DNA from: Chitinophagaceae bacterium
GTDB lineage: Bacteria; Bacteroidota; Bacteroidia; Chitinophagales; Chitinophagaceae
Direction of reading: 5' to 3'
Assembly (NCBI GenBank): GCA_013205585.1
Contig: JABMML010000119.1
Span: 1 to 5,996 of the forward strand
DNA length: 5,996 nucleotides
Shown: piece after piece, positions 1-5,387 of the stretch
How the letters are laid out: each line of letters opens with the position of its first letter
Position numbering within the stretch: position 1 is the first letter of the stretch
The notes under the pieces: model-generated
Told to the model about the DNA's origin: nothing
Seen by the model: only the letters and a program-made list of their open reading frames with translations
Databases searched by the model: none
Position numbers and translations under genes: made by a program

Positions 1-1
1 A

Positions 2-970
2 ATGTTTTCAGAAAATCAATGGATAAAAATAAAAGCCCCTGCAACTGTAGCGAATATGGTTTGCGGTTTTGATATATTAGGCTTTGCTGTGAATAGTCCA
101 TATGATGAAATGGAAATGAGGTGGATGACACGCGCTGAAAACGAAGCCAGCATTACAATAATTAATATTGACAATTACAATTTACCCACCGACCCAGAAA
201 AAAATGTGGCAGGCGCGGCCCTAATTGCTTTTTTAGAAGAGTATGAAGAAAAACAAAATAGCAGTAGCAGTTCTAAAATTAAATTTGAAGTAAAAATTAA
301 TAAGCTTATCAAACCCGGCAGTGGTGTGGGCTCTAGCGCTGCTAGTGCTGCGGGTGCAGTGGTAGGGGCCAATTATTTAGTGGGCAATATATTTTCAAAA
401 GATGATTTAGTGCGATTTGCCATGAATGGTGAAAAACTAGCATCGGGTGTAAAGCATGCCGATAATATTGCGCCTTGTATTTTTGGAGGGGTTACCTTGG
501 TGAGATCTATTTTTCCTTTAGAAATTATTGCACTGCCTTCTCCTACTTTGCATGTTACTATTGTGCATCCGCAAATTGAAGTAAGAACTTCGGATGCAAG
601 AAGTATATTAAGACAACAAGTACTTTTAAAAGATGCCATTAAGCAATGGGGTAATATAGCAGGACTAGTTGCAGGCTTAATGAAATCAGACTATGATTTA
701 ATTGGCAGGTCTTTAGAAGATGTTATTATTGAACCTGTTCGTTCTATATTAATACCTGGTTTTGATGCTTTAAAGTTGGCTTGTAAACAAGCAGGGGCTT
801 TAGGTGGTGGTATTTCAGGCTCTGGCCCATCTATATTTATGTTAAGTAAAACTAAAGAAATAGCCATAGCTGTTGAAAAAGAAATGAAGCAATTGTATGA
901 TGGCATTGGACTTCCGAATCATACCTATGTAACAAGTATTAACCAAACAGGCGTTGAGATAATCGCATAG
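2..970 (+). CDS. thrB: Homoserine kinase (GHMP kinase family)
   Basis: Phosphorylates the hydroxyl of L-homoserine with ATP to give O-phosphohomoserine, the substrate of the next gene, thrC; cytoplasmic. The 322-residue protein has the family landmarks: the N-terminal APATVAN...GFDILG segment at residues 12-27, the GHMP phosphate-binding loop PGSGVGSSAAS at 105-115, the HADNIAPCIFGG segment at 152-163 and the C-terminal glycine-rich GGGISGSGPS at 268-277. The ANMVCGFD wording is, to my knowledge, typical of Bacteroidota. The ATG at position 2 leaves 11 residues before APATVAN, which fits the family, but only one base lies upstream, so a slightly earlier start cannot be excluded. Five serines at 87-91 form a short low-complexity patch encoded by repeated AGC/AGT codons. 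thrC follows after 45 bases without a terminator, so the two are probably co-transcribed. Confidence 0.95.
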   Translation: MFSENQWIKIKAPATVANMVCGFDILGFAVNSPYDEMEMRWMTRAENEASITIINIDNYNLPTDPEKNVAGAALIAFLEEYEEKQNSSSSSKIKFEVKINKLIKPGSGVGSSAASAAGAVVGANYLVGNIFSKDDLVRFAMNGEKLASGVKHADNIAPCIFGGVTLVRSIFPLEIIALPSPTLHVTIVHPQIEVRTSDARSILRQQVLLKDAIKQWGNIAGLVAGLMKSDYDLIGRSLEDVIIEPVRSILIPGFDALKLACKQAGALGGGISGSGPSIFMLSKTKEIAIAVEKEMKQLYDGIGLPNHTYVTSINQTGVEIIA

Positions 971-1015
971 GTTAAAAGTTAATGATATAAGATACAAGAA
1001 AAGATAAAATTTAAT

Positions 1016-2431
1016 ATGCATTATTATAGTTTAGGAAAAAATTCCCCGAATGTAGATTTTAGAACGGCTGCCATTACAGGGCAGGCGCCTGACAAGGGAT
1101 TGTACTTTCCTAGTATTATTCCTAAATTTACTGCAGTGCAAATTGAAAGGTTTAAAACATTAGATAAAGCCAGTCTAGCATTTGAGGTTATGAAACCCTA
1201 TGTGGGCGGTACTATTGACGATGCTTCATTAAAAGAAATTTGTGCAGAGACCATCAACTTCGATTTTCCTTTAGTACCCATTACAGAAAATATTTTATCC
1301 CTTGAATTATTTCATGGTCCTACTTTAGCATTTAAAGATGTAGGTGCAAGATTTATGAGTAGGTGTTTAGGTTATTTTTCAAAAGAGAAAAATGCGAGTG
1401 ATAGAAATTCTAATCTAACAAAATCTTCAGAAGATAATACTACTACTAAGCCAACTACCGTAATAGTAGCTACTAGTGGAGATACCGGTGGCGCAGTCGC
1501 CAACGGGTTTTTAGGCATAGAAGGAGTGAATGTAATAATATTATACCCTAAGGGCAAAGTAAGTCCCATTCAAGAATTGCAATTAACTACTTGCGGACAA
1601 AATATAACCGCATTAGAAGTAGAAGGAAGCTTTGACGACTGTCAAGCTATAGTGAAAGAAGCATTCATTGATTCTGATTTAAACAAGCTGTATAATTTAA
1701 CCTCTGCTAATTCCATTAATGTAGCGCGTTGGTTACCACAACAATTATATTATTTTTTCGCATGGCAGAACTGGGTTGCGAAATATCAAGACGCGCAGGG
1801 GAATTATCCATCAATGGATATTGTTGTTCCTAGTGGCAACTTTGGTAATATTTGTGCTGGCATGATGGCAAAGGCAAGTGGCTTACCCTTGGGCCATTTT
1901 GTAGCAGCATGTAATTCCAATGATGTAGTCACAAGATATTTAGCTAGCGAAAAATATGAAATACATAAAGCAGTTGCCACCGTTTCAAATGCAATGGATG
2001 TAGGCAGCCCAAGTAATTTTGTGCGTATATTAGAAGTACTAGAAAATAATTTTCCAGCCTTAACGAAGGCTTTATCAAGCTATAGTATTAATGATACTAC
2101 AACCAAGGCCACTATTGCGAGAGTATACAAAACTAATAATTACACCCTAGACCCTCATGGGGCAGTAGCCTTTGCAGCAGCAGAGATTTACTTAGCCAAT
2201 TTAGAGAAAGCAAATACAAGTTCAAATGCGCAATACAACACTAATAGTTACAGCACTATAATTTTAGAAACCGCCCACCCGGTAAAGTTCCCAGAAGTTG
2301 TGGAAGAAGCTATTGGGCAAACCATTGCCATCCCTGATTCGGTTAAATTTTTATTAGATAAGAAAAAGGTTTCTACTGCTTTAGCTGCTAATTATGCAGC
2401 CTTTAAAACTTGGATGATCGCTACTTCTTAA
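1016..2431 (+). CDS. thrC: Threonine synthase (PLP-dependent)
   Basis: Converts O-phosphohomoserine and water to L-threonine and phosphate, the last step of the pathway; a cytoplasmic fold-type II PLP enzyme. The protein has 471 residues. Seen in it: the N-terminal domain with GQAPDKGLYFP at 22-32, the PLP Schiff-base segment FHGPTLAFKD at 99-108 with Lys107, ATSGDTGGAVANGF at 152-165, the PLP-phosphate loop SGNFGN at 273-278, and the C-terminal TAHPVKFPE at 419-427. It is about 40 residues longer than a compact threonine synthase of roughly 430. Two hydrophilic low-complexity stretches, about 123-147 (Lys/Ser/Asn/Thr-rich, with an ACT codon repeat) and about 399-413 (Ser/Asn/Thr-rich), account for the extra length. 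The start is chosen because MHYYSLGKN matches the usual N-terminus; no clear Shine-Dalgarno sequence precedes it, as is normal in this phylum. It is the second gene of a thrBC operon. Confidence 0.97.
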   Translation: MHYYSLGKNSPNVDFRTAAITGQAPDKGLYFPSIIPKFTAVQIERFKTLDKASLAFEVMKPYVGGTIDDASLKEICAETINFDFPLVPITENILSLELFHGPTLAFKDVGARFMSRCLGYFSKEKNASDRNSNLTKSSEDNTTTKPTTVIVATSGDTGGAVANGFLGIEGVNVIILYPKGKVSPIQELQLTTCGQNITALEVEGSFDDCQAIVKEAFIDSDLNKLYNLTSANSINVARWLPQQLYYFFAWQNWVAKYQDAQGNYPSMDIVVPSGNFGNICAGMMAKASGLPLGHFVAACNSNDVVTRYLASEKYEIHKAVATVSNAMDVGSPSNFVRILEVLENNFPALTKALSSYSINDTTTKATIARVYKTNNYTLDPHGAVAFAAAEIYLANLEKANTSSNAQYNTNSYSTIILETAHPVKFPEVVEEAIGQTIAIPDSVKFLLDKKKVSTALAANYAAFKTWMIATS

Positions 2432-2444
2432 TTTTTATTACTCT

Positions 2445-2470
2445 AGAATTTATTTTAAAAATTCTTTTAT
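2445..2470 (+). terminator. Possible weak thrBC terminator
   Basis: A 7-base-pair inverted repeat, AGAATTT at 2445-2451 and AAATTCT at 2459-2465, has a 7-base loop and is followed by TTTAT. It begins 14 bases after the thrC stop. The stem holds only two G-C pairs and the T run is short, so the hairpin is weak. It overlaps the last codons of the PIN toxin gene on the other strand, so the two convergent genes would share this sequence. It may be a chance inverted repeat in AT-rich DNA. Confidence 0.28.
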
Positions 2471-2872
2471 ATAATCCGATGGTTTTAAAACAGGCAACGT
2501 AGTTAATCCTTCTTTTTTCAATTGTTTGTCATTGGAAATAAAATAGTTCATATTATGATGAAGTGCAACATAATATTGCAGCGCATCTTCGATATCGTTC
2601 ATTTTAGAATGTAAGGATTGAATTATCTTTTCTTTTGGCATATCAATAATCTCAAAATCTTCTATAATTTCTAAAATAGTTTCTTTTGTTTTTTCTACTC
2701 CAAAAACTCTCAAAAGGAAATAACTTAAAATATGTATAATTGAACCGCTGATATATCCTTTAATGTTTCCATTACTTATTTCATCTAATATTATTTTTGC
2801 ATTTGACTTCCCTTCTCTGTCTAAGCAATAATCTAAAATTACATTTGCATCTATATATATCTTATTGCTCAT
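2450..2872 (-). CDS. PIN-domain toxin (VapC-like ribonuclease) of a type II TA pair
   Basis: A 140-residue single PIN domain, the usual size for VapC-type toxins. PIN toxins are Mg-dependent endoribonucleases that cut specific cellular RNAs when not bound by their antitoxin; the target here cannot be read from sequence. Seen: the N-terminal strand and first acidic residue in IYIDANVILDYCLDR (Asp8), the central acidic motif MNDIEDALQYY (Asp93, Glu95, Asp96) and a late ISNDKQL segment (Asp115). The stretch where many VapC proteins carry a second conserved acidic residue reads SGSIIHILSYFLLR (42-55) and has none. I recall a related Bacteroidota PIN subfamily with Asn there, so this may be a subfamily trait rather than inactivation. 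The start ATG lies inside the antitoxin's last codons (11-base overlap), which implies coupled translation. The gene is convergent with thrC and ends 18 bases beyond the thrC stop. Confidence 0.86.
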   Translation of the reverse strand: MSNKIYIDANVILDYCLDREGKSNAKIILDEISNGNIKGYISGSIIHILSYFLLRVFGVEKTKETILEIIEDFEIIDMPKEKIIQSLHSKMNDIEDALQYYVALHHNMNYFISNDKQLKKEGLTTLPVLKPSDYIKEFLK

Positions 2873-3107
2873 TTTTGTATTCTTTCATTTTTTCTTCGTA
2901 ATATAATTCACTTAACTTTTTATTTTCTGGAATATTCACTTTTGGTAATTTGTCCAAAATTTCAGTTAACAATCTTCTCTTTGGTCTAGTAATTATTTTA
3001 AAATAATCTTCTACCATTTCAGAAACGCTTATATTTTTTTTAGCGGCAATTTTTTTTACCTCTTTTAAAAGAGGAGCTTCAATGGTTATATTTAATCTTG
3101 CTTTCAT
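2862..3107 (-). CDS. Ribbon-helix-helix-like antitoxin (DUF6364-like)
   Basis: An 81-residue protein directly upstream of the PIN toxin, the expected place for its antitoxin. Residues 3-10 (ARLNITIE) look like the DNA-binding strand of a ribbon-helix-helix fold; residues 12-24 (PLLKEVKKIAAKK) and 27-39 (SVSEMVEDYFKII) look like the two helices, with the usual N-I-S-V-S turn between them. A basic linker (PKRRL, 42-46) leads to a charged tail (about 63-81, rich in Lys, Glu and Tyr) of the kind that wraps the toxin. The start at 3107 is preferred over an in-frame ATG at 3161: the conserved fold begins right after it, and the longer version would add 18 residues unlike the family and put its start inside the 3152-3163 palindrome. 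Such antitoxins normally repress their own operon. The DUF6364 assignment is from memory of that family's pattern. Confidence 0.86.
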   Translation of the reverse strand: MKARLNITIEAPLLKEVKKIAAKKNISVSEMVEDYFKIITRPKRRLLTEILDKLPKVNIPENKKLSELYYEEKMKEYKNEQ

Positions 3108-3128
3108 AGTATCAGTATATAATATTTT

Positions 3129-3163
3129 ATAAAGATACGTATTATTTAAATTTATGCGCATAA
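3129..3163 (-). promoter_or_regulatory. Candidate promoter/operator of the toxin-antitoxin operon
   Basis: Upstream of the antitoxin start lie a perfect 12-base palindrome, TTATGCGCATAA (3152-3163), and an 8-base one, ATACGTAT (3135-3142), with centres 19 bases apart. On the minus strand the sequence TATCTTTA (3130-3137) resembles the Bacteroidota -7 box TAnnTTTG in all but the last base and overlaps the smaller palindrome. No convincing TTG-type -33 box was seen. Ribbon-helix-helix antitoxins commonly bind short palindromes over their own promoter, so this is a reasonable operator candidate, but in DNA this AT-rich it is unproven. Confidence 0.4.
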
Positions 3164-3336
3164 CTATAATAAAGTTTTTATTTTAATTTTTTTAATGCCT
3201 TTCAAAACCGAAAATAAGTGGTTTATTTAATTGAAATTCAAGTATTTATACGCTATGAAGCCCTTCTCTAAGCTTAGCCTTTTTTCTAAGTTCTAGATGT
3301 ATATAAATAGTATATTTATTCTTCAAAATGGTAATT
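3164..3336. other. Intergenic region upstream of the GH43 gene, divergent from the TA operon
   Basis: AT-rich non-coding stretch between the candidate operator of the toxin-antitoxin pair and the hydrolase start. It contains an imperfect tandem repeat, TCTAAGCTTAG at 3267-3277 and TCTAAGTTCTAG at 3285-3296, with an 18-base period; the first copy includes the perfect palindrome CTAAGCTTAG (3268-3277). TATATTTA at 3311-3318 resembles the Bacteroidota -7 box TAnnTTTG, but no good -33 partner was found and the resulting leader would be very short. No RNA gene or credible small ORF was seen here. Confidence 0.4.
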
Positions 3337-5133
3337 ATGAAAAGAATACTATTCTTAGTGGCAATGCTAGTTAATGGAGTACTATTCAATGGCATATTTA
3401 GCGGAAACGTAATGGCTCAAAAACCGGCGATGAATTCTTTTAAACCCGATCGACAATCTACTTATTGCAATCCCATCAATCTTGATTATGGTTATTGTCC
3501 TATTCCCAATTTTGTGCAAAACGGAAAGCACCGAGCCACGGCGGATCCTATCATCGCTGTTTATGACAATAAATATTTTTTATTCAGCACCAATCAATGG
3601 GGTTATTGGTGGAGTAACGACATGAAAGATTGGAAATTTATTCCAAGAAAATTTTTAAGACCTTGGAACGATGTCTATGATGAATTATGCGCTCCAGCAA
3701 GTTTAGTACTAGGCGATAGTTTATTAGTGATAGGTTCTACTTATACAAAACAATTTACTTTATGGTATAGCACCAACCCCACCAAGGACGACTGGCATAT
3801 AGCGGTAGATAGTTTTCAAGTGGGAGCCTGGGATCCAGGTTTTTTTAAAGACGATGATAACCGCTTATATATTTATCATGGATCAAGTAATTTTTATCCT
3901 ATCTATGGACAAGAAATAGATCGCAAAACTTTTGCACCTATTGGAGAAAGACAATCACTTATAAAACTAGTAGATAGCATTCATGGATGGGAGCGATTTG
4001 GAGAACATCAAGACAATACTTTTCTAAAACCCTTTATGGAAGGGGCTTGGATGAATAAACAAAATGGAAAATATTATTTACAATATGGTGCCCCAGGTAC
4101 TGAATTCAGTGGTTATGGCGATGGCGTGTATGTGAGTGATAAACCACTAGGGCCCTTTGTGTATCAGAAGCATAATCCTTTTTCTTATAAGCCAGGGGGT
4201 TTTGCAAGAGGAGCGGGCCATGGTGCTACTTACCAGGATATTTATAATCAGTGGTGGCATATTTCAACTATTGCTATTGGCGTAAAAAATAATTTTGAAA
4301 GACGCAATGGTATTTGGCCAGCACAAATAGATGCCGATGGTATTTTATACAGCAATACTTCTTACGGAGATTATCCGCATTATATTCCCAATGCAGGAGC
4401 GAATCACGATGTTTCTCAATTTACCGGCTGGATGTTACTTAATTATAATAAACCTGTACAAGTATCTTCTACCTTAAGTGCATTTACTGCTAACAATGCA
4501 GTGGATGAAAATTTAAAAACCTATTGGTCGGCTACAACGGGTAATGCAGGTGAATACATCATAACCGATTTAGGTAATAAATCTAGTATTGAAGCTATTC
4601 AAATAAATTATGGAGATGAGGGTGTAGAGTTAATGGGTAAGTCTTTAACTACTTATCATCAGTATCAAATTTTTGCATCAGACGATGCCAAGACCTGGAA
4701 ATTAATTATTGATAAGTCTAAAAACAAAACCGATGTACCGCATGATTATGTAGTGCTACCAAAAGCCATTCAAGCGCGTTATATTAAAATGGTAAATATT
4801 CATATGCCTACTGGTAAGTTTGCTATTAGTGGCCTGCGTGTATTTGGAAAAGGTACTGGGGCTAATCCTGGTACGGTACAAAATTTTGTACCACTTAGAG
4901 GCGATAGTGAAAGAAGAAACGCTTGGTTAAAATGGGCTGTAAACCCTAATGCCACTGGCTATCATATCTATTTCGGAAACGACCCTAATAAATTATACAA
5001 TAGTGTAATGGTCTATGGTGTGAGTGAATATTATTTGAACGCTTTAGAAAAAAATGATGCTTATTATTTTCAAATAGAAGCCTTTAATGAAAATGGGATT
5101 GGGCCAAGGTCACCGGTGATGAAGGCCGATTAA
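3337..5133 (+). CDS. Secreted family 43 glycoside hydrolase with discoidin (F5/8C) and Fn3 domains
   Basis: A predicted exported glycosidase of 598 residues, numbered from the Met at 3337. Residues 1-27 form a signal peptide (MKR, hydrophobic core, VMA before Gln28); there is no lipobox Cys, so release to the periplasm or outside is likely. About 40-350 is the five-bladed GH43 propeller. Family features seen are the base Asp70 in ATADPII, Asp166 in GAWDPGFF, the acid Glu235 in PFMEGAWM, and His295 in GAGHGATYQD, where GH43 enzymes often hold a metal near the active site. About 368-506 is an F5/8C (CBM32-like) domain, with AVDENLKTYWSA and ARYIKM, probably sugar-binding. About 510-598 is an Fn3 domain ending at NENGIGPRSP. 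No type IX secretion tail is evident. GH43 includes arabinofuranosidases, xylosidases and galactosidases; the substrate cannot be decided here, and no SusC/SusD genes flank it. An in-frame ATG at 3328 adds MVI; 3337 is preferred because MKR gives a standard signal-peptide start. Confidence 0.9.
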   Translation: MKRILFLVAMLVNGVLFNGIFSGNVMAQKPAMNSFKPDRQSTYCNPINLDYGYCPIPNFVQNGKHRATADPIIAVYDNKYFLFSTNQWGYWWSNDMKDWKFIPRKFLRPWNDVYDELCAPASLVLGDSLLVIGSTYTKQFTLWYSTNPTKDDWHIAVDSFQVGAWDPGFFKDDDNRLYIYHGSSNFYPIYGQEIDRKTFAPIGERQSLIKLVDSIHGWERFGEHQDNTFLKPFMEGAWMNKQNGKYYLQYGAPGTEFSGYGDGVYVSDKPLGPFVYQKHNPFSYKPGGFARGAGHGATYQDIYNQWWHISTIAIGVKNNFERRNGIWPAQIDADGILYSNTSYGDYPHYIPNAGANHDVSQFTGWMLLNYNKPVQVSSTLSAFTANNAVDENLKTYWSATTGNAGEYIITDLGNKSSIEAIQINYGDEGVELMGKSLTTYHQYQIFASDDAKTWKLIIDKSKNKTDVPHDYVVLPKAIQARYIKMVNIHMPTGKFAISGLRVFGKGTGANPGTVQNFVPLRGDSERRNAWLKWAVNPNATGYHIYFGNDPNKLYNSVMVYGVSEYYLNALEKNDAYYFQIEAFNENGIGPRSPVMKAD

Positions 5134-5160
5134 ATTTATTAAAATTTAATCTGGTTTTTT
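5128..5160 (+). terminator. Rho-independent terminator of the GH43 gene
   Basis: A perfect 10-base-pair stem, GATTAAATTT (5128-5137) and AAATTTAATC (5142-5151), with an ATTA loop, is followed by TGG and six T residues. The GH43 stop codon TAA (5131-5133) lies inside the left arm, so the gene ends within its own terminator. The stem is AT-rich, but its length and T tract are convincing on the plus strand. There is no T tract after it on the minus strand, so it appears to act in one direction only. Confidence 0.8.
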
Positions 5161-5339
5161 ATATAATTAGTATAAAGAACAATTATCATTAAAAGGGTGG
5201 TAACTATTGCATAAATTATTAAGCCACTAGTAGTGGCAATGATTTTATTAAAAAATATAGATGTAATAATTGTATAGAATAGTCCAATTAAATTGATTGT
5301 TTTTTTCATAATTGAATTTACACTAAAATATTTATTCAT
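5139..5339 (-). CDS. Doubtful small two-helix membrane protein ORF
   Basis: A 66-codon reading frame with no family that I recognise. The translation is hydrophobic, with two possible membrane segments at about residues 15-33 and 37-57, a Lys-containing N-terminus (MKK from residue 11, an alternative start at 5309) and a polar NYIKNQIKF end. Against it: its first ATG directly abuts the T tract of the terminator of the upstream nitroreductase gene, leaving no leader; its last codons and stop lie inside the GH43 terminator stem; and T-rich DNA readily produces Ile/Leu/Phe-rich frames by chance. If real, it would need its own promoter within about 30 bases and would more likely start at 5309 (56 residues). 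Otherwise this is a non-coding spacer between two facing terminators. Confidence 0.3.
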   Translation of the reverse strand: MNKYFSVNSIMKKTINLIGLFYTIITSIFFNKIIATTSGLIIYAIVTTLLMIIVLYTNYIKNQIKF

Positions 5340-5369
5340 AAAAAAAGAGTCCCCGATTGGAGACTCTTT
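5340..5369 (-). terminator. Rho-independent terminator of the nitroreductase gene
   Basis: Read on the minus strand, AAAGAGTC and GACTCTTT form an 8-base-pair stem (5362-5369 with 5344-5351). It continues past one C/A mismatch into two G-C pairs closing an AATC tetraloop, and a run of seven T residues follows (5340-5346, partly within the stem). It starts 18 bases after the nitroreductase stop codon. This is the clearest terminator in the window. Confidence 0.87.
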
Positions 5370-5387
5370 AAGATTATTTTCTAATAA

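Noticed and set aside
175..906. Minus-strand reading frames of 65-88 codons opposite thrB
   Set aside because: They are antisense to a clearly conserved kinase gene, resemble no known family and have Pro/Ser/Leu-rich composition typical of shadow frames.
1372..1569. Minus-strand 65-codon frame opposite thrC
   Set aside because: It lies entirely opposite the conserved PLP-binding region of thrC and its translation shows no independent features.
3108..3118. Direct repeat AGTAT-C-AGTAT just upstream of the antitoxin ATG
   Set aside because: Five-base AT-rich repeats arise easily by chance here; there is no further support for a binding site.
3108..3161. Longer antitoxin start at 3161 adding 18 residues
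   Set aside because: The extra residues do not fit the RHH-type N-terminus, and this ATG lies inside the palindrome 3152-3163 that is better read as an operator.
3273..3290. CTTAG-CCTTTTTT-CTAAG as a hairpin terminator or attenuator
   Set aside because: The stem is only five base pairs with the T run in the loop rather than after the stem, and no gene ends just upstream on either strand.
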